This document shows positions 7,636 to 15,074 of a stretch of DNA of 38,458 bases, in pieces; the first letter of the stretch is position 1; the number at the start of each line of letters is the position of its first letter. A model generated the notes under the pieces. It was not told the DNA's origin and did not search any database. It was given only the letters and a program-made list of their open reading frames with translations. Source of the DNA: Acidimicrobiia bacterium (GTDB taxonomy: Bacteria > Actinomycetota > Acidimicrobiia > Spongiisociales > ZC4RG35); assembly GCA_013812505.1 (NCBI GenBank), contig JACCTH010000035.1:1-38458 (forward strand), read 5' to 3'. The position numbers were made by a program, and so were the translations under genes.

Positions 7636-8715
7636 TCAGATCGCGCTGCGGCGGTGGCTGGTCCGCAGGGGACCCAGAGGGACCTCGGAAAGCTTTTCCC
7701 CGCGGTCGAGCCTGATCACCCGTCGATCGGTGACCACTGCCGTGATCATTTCATGGGGCGTGATGTCGAAAGCCGGGTTGATGGCCTTGGTGCCAAGCGG
7801 GGCAATCGTCTCCCGCCATGCCCTGGTCACCTCTTCGCTCCCGCGATCCTCGATCTCGATCATCTCACCTGATGGCGTGTCGAGATCCATGCTCGATTCT
7901 GGTGCGACCACGATGAAGGGGACTCCGGCGTTGCGAGCCCCGAGCGCCAGCGAGAACGAGCCCACCTTGTTGGCGGTGTCACCGTTAGCGGCGACGCGGT
8001 CGGCACCGACCAGCACTGCATCGGCCGCCCCCTGGGCGAGAAGAAACGGTCCGGCGGAGTCGACGATCAAGCGAAACGGTGCGCCCATCCTCGCCAGTTC
8101 CCATGTGGTCAGTCGTCCCCCCTGAAGCAGAGGTCGGGTCTCGAGCGGTATGGCCTCGGCCAGCAAACCTCGCTCGAGCATGGTTTGGATCACCCCGAGA
8201 GCGGTCCCTCGTTCGACCGCAGCCAAACCGCCGGTGTTGCAGATAGTCATCAAACGTTGCGGGCGTTCTCCGGTCAATTCGATCAACAACTCAGATCCGT
8301 AGATTCCCATCGACCAGCATGACGCGATTTCCTCGTCCCGAATCGCCAATCCTTCGGCCAGGATCGCGTGGTAGCCGCCGCCGCGGGCTCCCGCGGCCCG
8401 ATCGACCGCTCTTGCCAGATTCACCGCGGTCGGGCGGGCGGAGCGGAGAGCATGCACGTCATCGTCGAAGGCCTGCGCCTGATCAGCCGGGGGGTGTGTA
8501 CGTGCGGCCAGTGCAACGCCCAGAGCCCCGGCTACGCCAATTGAAGGGGCGCCTCGTACCGCCAATCGCTTGATGGCGCCGACCAGATGGGAGACATTTG
8601 TGATGCGGAGATGACGCAACTCGTTGGGAAGCAGGGTCTGATCGACTATGACGACTGCTCCATCATCCCAGTCGACGCTTCGGAGGGGAACCATGTGCTG
8701 GAGGTTGTCTGACAA
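7636..8715 (-). CDS. mtnA: S-methyl-5-thioribose-1-phosphate isomerase
   Basis: MtnA converts methylthioribose 1-phosphate into methylthioribulose 1-phosphate. The 359-residue length fits. Motifs are RGAPSIG at 54-60, SARPTAVNL near 92-100, ICNTGG with the catalytic Cys at 159, GADRVAANGDTANK with the catalytic Asp at 239, and the C-terminal NPAFDITP. The longest frame starts with TTG at 8715; the ATG at 8694, giving MVPLRSVDWDDGAV, matches family starts better, though neither has an obvious ribosome site. A 136-nt gap separates it from the lipoprotein gene downstream, so transcription could restart there. It complements mtnK at the far end of the cluster. eIF2B-like relatives exist, but the active-site residues favour MtnA. 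Confidence 0.92.
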   Translation of the reverse strand: MSDNLQHMVPLRSVDWDDGAVVIVDQTLLPNELRHLRITNVSHLVGAIKRLAVRGAPSIGVAGALGVALAARTHPPADQAQAFDDDVHALRSARPTAVNLARAVDRAAGARGGGYHAILAEGLAIRDEEIASCWSMGIYGSELLIELTGERPQRLMTICNTGGLAAVERGTALGVIQTMLERGLLAEAIPLETRPLLQGGRLTTWELARMGAPFRLIVDSAGPFLLAQGAADAVLVGADRVAANGDTANKVGSFSLALGARNAGVPFIVVAPESSMDLDTPSGEMIEIEDRGSEEVTRAWRETIAPLGTKAINPAFDITPHEMITAVVTDRRVIRLDRGEKLSEVPLGPLRTSHRRSAI

Positions 8716-8837
8716 CTGGCCGAAACCTTACCATGAGCTTGTGCCCCAACCCCTGGCCGAGCAGCCTTCACCTGCCGGGCTACGGCGTGGGCGGCCCGGA
8801 TTGGAGGCCCTTGCCGTGGGAATGAGCCGCTCAGCGC

Positions 8838-8972
8838 TTGACCTCGTCCAGCAACTTTTGGTTAGTGACAGCTTCTTCGACCGGCCGCCCACATGCCATT
8901 CCGGTGTGGGGGGTCTGGGATGACGGGGCCCACTGTTTCGCCTTCTCGTGTGGACCAGATCAAATTCAGGCT
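8838..8972 (+). pseudogene. Fragment of a pyridoxamine 5'-phosphate oxidase-like (PPOX/F420) protein
   Basis: The frame from 8838 reads SSNFWLVTASSTGRPHAIPV and continues WGVWDDGAHCFAFSCGPD. This closely follows the first strands of PPOX-fold flavin or F420 proteins, which typically read YWLATVRPDGRPHAAPVWGVW. Only about 45 residues remain. The N-terminus is in another frame (RSALDLVQQLL) and the C-terminal half is missing, so the gene is dead. Confidence 0.55.
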
Positions 8973-9059
8973 GCGTTCAGGTTCGATCGCGCATACTCAC
9001 CAAGAGCGCGAGCCCCGGACGCTGTGATAGCGAGAAGGTCGAGCGCGATGAGGGCGCTA

Positions 9060-9165
9060 CTACCGTACTTGTTGTCGGCGATACGAATTGCCGACCGAAT
9101 AGTTGACCCCGGCGAAGCTGACGTTGCCCGACGAGTCGACCTTGCGGATCACCGGCCGGCTAACG
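9060..9165 (-). pseudogene. C-terminal scrap of an integrase-core (IS481-like) transposase
   Basis: The minus strand reads VIRKVDSSGNVSFAGVNYSV and then GNSYRRQQVR before a stop at 9060-9062. This resembles the small beta-barrel that follows the DDE core in IS481-type and related transposases (VDSNGYISFAGRRYRVG). Nothing of the catalytic core remains. The assignment rests on about 30 residues. Confidence 0.4.
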
Positions 9166-9360
9166 GTTTGCGGCCGGGAAGGTCGGGCTCGAGTGTCGGT
9201 CAGGAACCGAAACCCTCGCCCAGGAACCGGAACCGCGTCTCGAAACTGTCACCGACCTACCGGCCACAATGTCCAGGATGAGGCGGAGCCGCACACGCGC
9301 TCGCGCGATGGACGCGCGATGGAGGCAATTGCGGCCGAGAGTGATCCGATCCGAGAAAGC

Positions 9361-9390
9361 CGAAAACCCCCGTCGAAACGGAGGTTTTCG
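9361..9390. terminator. Hairpin beside the tRNA-fMet repeat
   Basis: cgaaaacc at 9361-9368 pairs with ggttttcg at 9383-9390. The stem is extended by ccgt/acgg with one mismatch around a cgaa-type loop. It lies 4 nt from the tRNA 3'-half repeat, as a terminator of the minus-strand tRNA would. A second strong hairpin has the same position at the 22277 copy. Confidence 0.5.
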
Positions 9391-9394
9391 TTCG

Positions 9395-9436
9395 TAGCGG
9401 GGGCGGGATTTGAACCCGCGACCTTCGGGTTATGAG
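9395..9436 (-). repeat. Exact 42-bp copy of the tRNA-fMet 3' half (island left attachment site)
   Basis: Bases 9395-9436 are identical to 27591-27632, the 3' half of the intact initiator tRNA gene from the anticodon loop to A73. The identity stops at 9437 (t versus c). A perfect tRNA 3'-end duplication 18 kb from the intact gene, with an integrase between them, is the standard signature of a genomic island inserted at a tRNA gene. The repeat sets the left border of the island. Confidence 0.85.
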
Positions 9437-9553
9437 TCAGATCGGGTCGTCCGCATAGGTGCTAGCCGATCCGCGATCGCCAACTTTCATGCGGCTTTGC
9501 TGATGCGACGTTCGCTGGGAATCGTCATCCCACCGGGTGGTCCGGCCAGGTTT

Positions 9554-9578
9554 GTTTGACACAGGTTTGACATAGGCC
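9554..9578 (+). repeat. GTTTGAC-type direct repeat, candidate integrase arm site (left)
   Basis: The motif gtttgac occurs twice here, 12 nt apart, followed by ataggcc. A near-identical double motif in the same orientation lies at 25888-25913, close to the other end of the island. Paired short direct repeats just inside both ends suggest arm-type binding sites for the tyrosine integrase. No protein-binding evidence is available. Confidence 0.35.
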
Positions 9579-9587
9579 GTAGGTCGC

Positions 9588-10544
9588 TCAGTTGTTAGCA
9601 CTGCTGCGCTCAGGGCCTCCAAAAGGCGGAAGGGGAGGCTCGTACTCGTAAAGCGCGCGGTCACGGTCAACATCCTCGAACAGCCTCTGTTCGGTGTAGC
9701 CCTTCTTGCGATCGATGACTTCCAGGCGCATCTTAGGAAACTCTCTCGCGGCCCGATTGTATAGGTAAGTCATTATGTCGTTGCCCGCCTCGTTGTCGGT
9801 GGCGAAAATCATGTGATAGATAGGCTTATCACGCTCTGTCCGCACTTCGAACGTGTGCGTCCATCGATACCCCAACACGTTCTCGAGTCTCCATCGCATC
9901 AAGTTGACGTACTCCCCACGTGCTTCGCTCGGAGTTAGTCCGCGGCTTAAGCGCGCTTCGTAGATCCTCACCCACGTATCAGTTCCGAACATCGCTGAAA
10001 TACGCTCGCGGTCTTCGGGTCTCACAGTCCCCCCGTCGACGCGAAGGAAGCGCACGAACATCGGCTCCGGAAAGAGGATCCAGAGCTCTACCTTGTAGGG
10101 GCTGCCCTTCTTGAACCCTGCCAAAGCGACCAGCGTGGACCACGAGTAGTCCGGGCCATTTGGATCAAGGAAGGCAAACGTGGGCGCCCACTTCTGAGAC
10201 CTCAACGCTTCGAGCACATCGACGATGATCTCGTTGCAGTTCCCCTCCAGCACCTGTGCGTCCCGCCCGGCCATCTTCGGTGCTAATTCCTGCCTGAGCT
10301 CCTCTGCATGCTCCAATTCGATAAATCGCAGTCGTGTGAACGGAGGGTCCTTGACGTCGAGAGCAACCTCCGCAGAGCCCCTTAGCGGCTCGCCAGTATC
10401 TCGGTCAATGTTGTCGGCTTCACCGGCGAACAAGTCGAGATAAACCCTCTCCGAAAGACCGCTCGCAGCTGTCGAGAAAGCGTCAAGATAGTTCGCGAGT
10501 ATCTCAAGCTTCCATCTCGTCCAAAACCCCCACGCCCTCGCCAT
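9588..10544 (-). CDS. tcmP: Three-Cys-motif partner protein TcmP
   Basis: A 318-residue protein. Its opening (WKLEILANYLDAFSTAA), YLDLFAG near 36-42, RFIELEHAEEL near 73, and FLDPNGPDYSW near 124-134 match the TcmP family. The DLFAG and DPNG elements resemble motifs I and IV of Rossmann-fold methyltransferases, so an S-adenosylmethionine-dependent or derived activity is plausible. Family knowledge: TcmP genes are found beside DUF5131 (phage Gp37/Gp68-like) three-Cys proteins, as here, 3 nt downstream of one. The molecular target is not known to me. It is the last gene of the restriction operon and may act on DNA, RNA or a protein in concert with its partner. Confidence 0.85.
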   Translation of the reverse strand: MARAWGFWTRWKLEILANYLDAFSTAASGLSERVYLDLFAGEADNIDRDTGEPLRGSAEVALDVKDPPFTRLRFIELEHAEELRQELAPKMAGRDAQVLEGNCNEIIVDVLEALRSQKWAPTFAFLDPNGPDYSWSTLVALAGFKKGSPYKVELWILFPEPMFVRFLRVDGGTVRPEDRERISAMFGTDTWVRIYEARLSRGLTPSEARGEYVNLMRWRLENVLGYRWTHTFEVRTERDKPIYHMIFATDNEAGNDIMTYLYNRAAREFPKMRLEVIDRKKGYTEQRLFEDVDRDRALYEYEPPLPPFGGPERSSANN

Positions 10545-10547
10545 CGT

Positions 10548-11297
10548 TCACCCCACCTGCTTGAACTCCGGCATCGCATCGTATGTCCTGCCGCCGAGTC
10601 GGCGACCTCCGGCCTTGGGAGTCCTGCCGCCCCACTGCTTGAAGAAGAACGGCACACCCGTCGCGCGACACTGATCTCGAATGTCTTTTATCCATGCCTC
10701 TTCGATCGCGCGCGCATTGGGACCACTTTCCCCACCGACAATCACCCAATGGATCCGATCCAGATCGAGATCGTTGAGTGGCCCGAGGAGTGGCTCCAAA
10801 CTCAAGAAACGAATCGCCGCCGGCACCTCCCGGAGCTGGTCGATGCGGAATCGGTACGTATCGTTCTCGACACTGACACCCATCCAAAGATTCCAGGGCC
10901 AGATCAGGTCCTCCGCCACCTTCCGCAGGCGCTGTGAACGCTTGGTGAGGATCTGATATGTGTGCTGTGGTGTTTCCTTGATCACATCGAAGACCTGTCG
11001 AATGAACGCAATTGGCACATCGGGATGGAAGAGATCACTCATCGAGTCGACGAACACAATACGGGGCTGCCGCCACGACTTCGGCAGGTCCAGCACCTCT
11101 GGATGAATTGTCAACTTGAAACCCGGTCCCGAAGTCCGTGGGTCGCCGTCTTGCTGGTACTTCCGAGAGCCCATTGCTTTCAGACGTTTCGCAAGAGTAA
11201 GCGCGTAGCAGTTGTCGCAGCCCGCAGAAACGCGATCACACCCTGTCGTGGGATTCCAAGTCGCCTCCGTCCATTCAATTCCGCTGCGCTCAGCCAT
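10548..11297 (-). CDS. DUF5131 family protein (phage Gp37/Gp68-like, three-Cys motif)
   Basis: A 249-residue protein starting MAERSGIEWTEATWNPTTGC. The three-cysteine motif is C20-x6-C27-x2-C30 (GCDRVSAGCDNCYA), reminiscent of a metal or iron-sulfur cluster site and of radical-SAM-like proteins. Further family blocks are FVDSMSDLFH, QILTKRSQRL, WMGVSVEN and WVIVGGESGPNAR, with VPFFFKQWGG near the end. I chose the ATG at 11297 because family members begin just before IEWTDATWNP; the frame is open to a TTG at 11327. It is followed after 3 nt by its known partner, tcmP. The reaction is uncharacterised as far as I know. The gene is common in phages and islands. Confidence 0.88.
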   Translation of the reverse strand: MAERSGIEWTEATWNPTTGCDRVSAGCDNCYALTLAKRLKAMGSRKYQQDGDPRTSGPGFKLTIHPEVLDLPKSWRQPRIVFVDSMSDLFHPDVPIAFIRQVFDVIKETPQHTYQILTKRSQRLRKVAEDLIWPWNLWMGVSVENDTYRFRIDQLREVPAAIRFLSLEPLLGPLNDLDLDRIHWVIVGGESGPNARAIEEAWIKDIRDQCRATGVPFFFKQWGGRTPKAGGRRLGGRTYDAMPEFKQVG

Positions 11298-11351
11298 TCT
11301 TCTCACCGCACTGTCCGCCGCGCTCAATGTACGGGGAGGGCATGACAGGAA

Positions 11352-11912
11352 TCATCTTTGGCCAGCTCCATTGATGCGCGACGCGAGGTCTTCCACTTCG
11401 GGAACCTTGGCAAGGAGTTCTTGGCCAAACCCAAGCATCGCTGCGAGATAGTCCGTGAGTCGGCGCGACCCGTCGTAAGGTTGAACGCCATCGGGGACTT
11501 GTGTCGGTCGGTCTACATACCACCCGTCGCCGTGGTGGTACGCCTTTTCGTCGAACCTGTGGGTTGACCTGTTCCGCACATCGCGAACATCGCTAAGTCG
11601 ACCGTCTCGGTCTAAATCTGCAAGAAAGGCTCGCAACTCCTCAGCTGCTGGATCGGCTGAGTCAGCTAAGGCCCGCACGACTCGGCAAAGCGAAGCCCTA
11701 TGGACCTCGGGCATTTCGGGAACGATCGAGGCCACGCCCGACGCGAGCTGGTCAGGCATGGCCACGATCGCCCGGCCGCATGCCTCGAAGTGAGCCTGAA
11801 GCGCGACCGGAGGAAGGCCGTCTTCGCCAGGCTTAGCTCCTGGCATGAGCCTCCCAACCTCTTCTAAGTGGTAGCAAGCGATCTCATACTTACGCTTAAT
11901 GTACCGCCACAT
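11352..11912 (-). CDS. HEPN-like protein embedded in the type I restriction operon
   Basis: A 186-residue, mostly helical protein with no family I can name. The segment DVRDVRNRSTHRFDEKAY contains R113-x4-H118, the R-x4-6-H motif of HEPN-superfamily RNases, set in a helix after a long helical N-terminus. HEPN domains often cleave RNA in toxins and in phage-triggered anticodon nucleases such as PrrC, which is itself encoded inside a type I hsd locus. Here the ATG follows the hsdR stop codon with no spacing (TAA then ATG), so translation must be coupled to HsdR. The DUF5131 gene begins 54 nt downstream. An RNase role is inferred from one motif and context; a non-enzymatic helical accessory protein is the alternative. 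Confidence 0.6.
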   Translation of the reverse strand: MWRYIKRKYEIACYHLEEVGRLMPGAKPGEDGLPPVALQAHFEACGRAIVAMPDQLASGVASIVPEMPEVHRASLCRVVRALADSADPAAEELRAFLADLDRDGRLSDVRDVRNRSTHRFDEKAYHHGDGWYVDRPTQVPDGVQPYDGSRRLTDYLAAMLGFGQELLAKVPEVEDLASRINGAGQR

Positions 11913-14900
11913 TTACGCGGCCACGTCGTAGATACTCTTCCCGTCGCCCTGGTAGGCCGAGAAGACGTGCTCGAACACCGCCGAGGTCTTGCGAGAGAAC
12001 AGTGCGCGGTCGTAGACCTCGGGGAGGCCCGCATCGAGGGTGTCCTGGATGGCGACCTCGACGGCCGCCCGGGTCGCCTGGCGCTGTTTCCAGTCGAGAA
12101 CCAATAGCTCCCGTTTCAACTTCGTAAGCAGGGCCCGCACCACTTTCTTGACTTCTGCTTCCTGGGACTTGGTGAGCACTGGATCGGGTTTGGTTAGGAG
12201 ATCAAAGACAGCCAGCTCTTCCTCGCTGAGCTCCTCTCTAACCGCCCGCTGCTCCTCCTCGCTGAGCGAGGCGGCCAGTGCTTTGAGCTCCTCGAACAAC
12301 TCCTCGATGTTTTGCGATCCCTGGTTGTAGCGGTCGATTACCTCTTGCAGCTTCTCGGCGAAACCGATCCGACTCGGGTTCTCCCTGATCATTCGGGCAA
12401 GTCGGTGCTCCAGCGACGCCCGTAGTCGTGAGGCGGCGGTGTTTCTGCTACCTGCGTTGAACACTTCGATCAACAGTTCGAAGTTGATGTGGGAGAGGTC
12501 AAACGGAGGCCCGACGGGTCGATCGATGACAAAGGGCACGGCGGCAATCGACTCCTGCAAAAGGCCCTCCACAGATGACATCACCCCGGAAATGTCGGGT
12601 TTGCCGGTCTCCATCCTTAGTCGCTGGGCGAGACGGACGATCACCGACATCAGCGGCTGAGCATCGGTCGCAGCCGGATGGGGTTTGACCGCCTTCCACT
12701 GGCCGGCGCACATGTCCGCCCTGGTGAGGAAACCCCGACGAACCCCATCAGAAACGAGCATCTTCTCGGTGGCGTCACTGAGCCACGCCACCCAATCGAA
12801 CCTGGCCACGCCCAGACCCCGTTCCAGATCGACGCCGTGTGAGCCAGCGAAGCCTTTGACCTCAGCCAGCATCCCGGCCAAATCTTCGGCCTGCTTTTCC
12901 TTGGCCTCCACCGGGAGGTCACCGGGTTCGATACCCCCACCCGACCCCGACCCATAGAGCGCCAGTGCTTCTCGCAGATTTCGGAATACGCCGACGTAGT
13001 CGATGATCTCCCCCGCCTTCTTTCCGGTGACAACCCTGTTGGCCCGAGCGATCGTCTGCATGAGCGTGTGGTTTCGCATCGGCTTGTCCAGATAGATGGT
13101 CGAGGTGGCCGGCGCGTCGAACCCGGTCAGCCACATGGCGCAGACGAACACGACCCGCAAGCGGTCCTTCGGGTCCTTGAAACGGATGTCGAGGTCCTGT
13201 TCCACCATCCGCTTCCGGTGCGGCTCGATCTCGACCCCCTTCGCCCGCATCTCCTGAATCTCGTTCTGGGATGGCGAGACCACCACCGCCATATCGGTGA
13301 CGACCATGTCGGAGAGCTTCTTCCCCAGCGCATCGCGATGATCTCCGGAAGCGCCCACAATCTCATCCCTGAGGGCGTCGACTTGTTTCCGCCACTCGAC
13401 CTGGACCTCGTCGTACATCTTGATCGCGGTGGCCTTGTCGATCGAGATCACCATCGCCTTGCCCTGGTGTCCCCGGTTCACGAAGTGGTTAACCAAGTCG
13501 GCGGCCACAGTGTTGAGGCGGTCGTCGTCGGTGATCAGGTGGTACTCGCGGGAGAACTCCCTCGCCAGCCGCTTCTCTTGATCCTGGTCGAGCTCCGCCG
13601 CCTCGAGGATTGCATCCATCTCCCGGTCGAAGTCGTCGTTGATCAGCTGCACCTCGGGCGACCGGTTCTCGTAGTAGAGGGGGACCGTGGCCTTGTCCTC
13701 GATCGACTGACGGAAGTTGTAGATCGAGACGTAGTCGCCGAAGACCTCCTTGGTCCGCTCCTCCCCCGCGATGAGCGGGGTGCCAGTGAATGCCAGGAAG
13801 GCGGCGTTGGGGAGGGCGTTGCGCAGGTTGAGCGCCAGGGTGTCGTACTGGGTTCGGTGCGCCTCGTCGGCCATGACGATGATGTCGTCTCGCTCCGACA
13901 GCACCGGATAGGTCGTTCCGGTCTCGGTGCGGAACTTGTGGATCAAGGTGAACACGTAGCGATGATCACCCCGCAGCAGCTCCTGGAGGTGCGTGCCCGA
14001 GATTGCCTGCGGACCCTCCTCCCCGCCTTTGGGCTCGGTCACCGCGCCAGTGCTGACGAAGTTCTTGTAGATCTGGTCGTCGAGATCCTGGCGGTCGGTT
14101 ACAACTACGAACGAGTACGTACCCGACACCTTCCGCAGTGCCTTCTGAGCGAAGAAAATCATCGAGAAGCTCTTCCCTGACCCCTGGGTGTGCCAGAACA
14201 CCCCGAGGCGGCCCTGGTTTCCCTCGATGCCCCGCAGCGAAGCAAGGGCGTTGTTCACGCCCAGGACCTGGTGGTTCTTGGCCAGGATCTTGATCAGCCC
14301 GCCGGGCACCTCCTGGAACAGGGCGAAGTTCTCTACAAGGTCTAACAATCGCGACGGCTCGCAAACCCCCCGAACCGCGGTCTCGATCGACGTCGATGGC
14401 GGTTCGCCCTCCCACGAAACCCGCTTCCACTCCCCGAAATGGTCCCACGGTGCCGAGAACGAACCGACCTTGGTGTCCGCACCGTTGGAGAGGATCGTCA
14501 CCCCGTTGAACCAGAAGAGCTGAGGAATCGAATCCCGGTAGTGCACCAGGTTGTCGTCGTAGGCGTGCTTGTGATCGACCTGGGGTGCCTTCAACTCCAT
14601 GAAGAGGAGCGGTAGCCCGTTGACGAACCCGACGATGTCTGCCCGGGTCTTGTAGAGATCGCCTGTGACCTTGAACTGCCGGACCGCCAGCCAGTCATTC
14701 TGCGATGGATCGCCCCAGTCGACGAACCGGACCGTCACCGTCCGCTTATGCCCCTCCGATGTGCGGACCCCAACCTTGGCCCCATCTCGCAGCAGGTTCC
14801 ATACGTCGCGGTTGTTTCGAACTTCTGCTCCCCTCGGACGCAGCCGGACGAGCTGTTCGACCGCATCCGGCAGCGCCTCCCCCGGTAGATCAGGATTCAG

Positions 14901-15074
14901 CCGCGCCACCGCTAGATCAAGGCGATCCCGCAGCACTACCCCGGTGGGATGCTCCCGACCCAACATGCCACCGGGGAACGTCTCGTTTGTGGCGTCGGCC
15001 GTGGACCACCCCAGCTTCTCGAGAAGAGTCAGCGTTGCCAGCTCCAGCTCAGCCTCGTCGTGCTCGTAGCTCAC
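11913..15074 (-). CDS. hsdR: Type I restriction endonuclease subunit R
   Basis: HsdR is the motor and nuclease subunit of the HsdR2M2S1 complex; it translocates DNA and cuts unmethylated targets. With the GTG at 15074 it has 1053 residues, the usual size. The N-terminal PD-ExK nuclease has D146 and the ELK pair E160/K162 (ADIVGFVNGLPLLFMELKAP). The SF2 helicase has Walker A QGSGKS near 297-302, DEAH near 403-406, and FTGTP near 429-433. The C-terminal third is helical and contacts HsdM. The GTG overlaps the HsdS stop (GTGA); a GTG at 15086 is also in frame. Its TAA directly touches the ATG of the HEPN-like gene. All key motifs are present, so it should be active. Confidence 0.95.
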   Translation of the reverse strand: MSYEHDEAELELATLTLLEKLGWSTADATNETFPGGMLGREHPTGVVLRDRLDLAVARLNPDLPGEALPDAVEQLVRLRPRGAEVRNNRDVWNLLRDGAKVGVRTSEGHKRTVTVRFVDWGDPSQNDWLAVRQFKVTGDLYKTRADIVGFVNGLPLLFMELKAPQVDHKHAYDDNLVHYRDSIPQLFWFNGVTILSNGADTKVGSFSAPWDHFGEWKRVSWEGEPPSTSIETAVRGVCEPSRLLDLVENFALFQEVPGGLIKILAKNHQVLGVNNALASLRGIEGNQGRLGVFWHTQGSGKSFSMIFFAQKALRKVSGTYSFVVVTDRQDLDDQIYKNFVSTGAVTEPKGGEEGPQAISGTHLQELLRGDHRYVFTLIHKFRTETGTTYPVLSERDDIIVMADEAHRTQYDTLALNLRNALPNAAFLAFTGTPLIAGEERTKEVFGDYVSIYNFRQSIEDKATVPLYYENRSPEVQLINDDFDREMDAILEAAELDQDQEKRLAREFSREYHLITDDDRLNTVAADLVNHFVNRGHQGKAMVISIDKATAIKMYDEVQVEWRKQVDALRDEIVGASGDHRDALGKKLSDMVVTDMAVVVSPSQNEIQEMRAKGVEIEPHRKRMVEQDLDIRFKDPKDRLRVVFVCAMWLTGFDAPATSTIYLDKPMRNHTLMQTIARANRVVTGKKAGEIIDYVGVFRNLREALALYGSGSGGGIEPGDLPVEAKEKQAEDLAGMLAEVKGFAGSHGVDLERGLGVARFDWVAWLSDATEKMLVSDGVRRGFLTRADMCAGQWKAVKPHPAATDAQPLMSVIVRLAQRLRMETGKPDISGVMSSVEGLLQESIAAVPFVIDRPVGPPFDLSHINFELLIEVFNAGSRNTAASRLRASLEHRLARMIRENPSRIGFAEKLQEVIDRYNQGSQNIEELFEELKALAASLSEEEQRAVREELSEEELAVFDLLTKPDPVLTKSQEAEVKKVVRALLTKLKRELLVLDWKQRQATRAAVEVAIQDTLDAGLPEVYDRALFSRKTSAVFEHVFSAYQGDGKSIYDVAA

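Larger units (their letters stand above)
8716..9394. other. Gene debris between mtnA and the island
   Basis: I find no intact gene in these 680 nt. Three remnants are visible: a plus-strand flavin-binding (PPOX/F420-type) fragment at 8838-8972, a minus-strand integrase-core C-terminus at 9060-9165, and a short minus-strand peptide (LIALDLLAITASGARAL) near 8960-9050 that could be the end of another lost gene. A hairpin lies just before the tRNA repeat at 9361-9390. No riboswitch-like structure was recognised upstream of mtnA. Confidence 0.5.

Noticed and set aside
8716-8830. SAM-type riboswitch upstream of mtnA
   Set aside because: Such leaders occur in sulfur-salvage operons, but I found no conserved stems or kink-turn here.
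9103-9436. Plus-strand frames ending VAGAGFEPATFGL, also at 26759-27631
   Set aside because: This peptide is simply the antisense reading of the initiator tRNA 3' half. It recurs at the tRNA copies and is not protein.
13068-14180. Long plus-strand frame (370 codons) opposite hsdR
   Set aside because: It is a shadow of the hsdR gene. The product is rich in His, Asp and Val without family blocks, whereas hsdR has all its motifs in the other strand.
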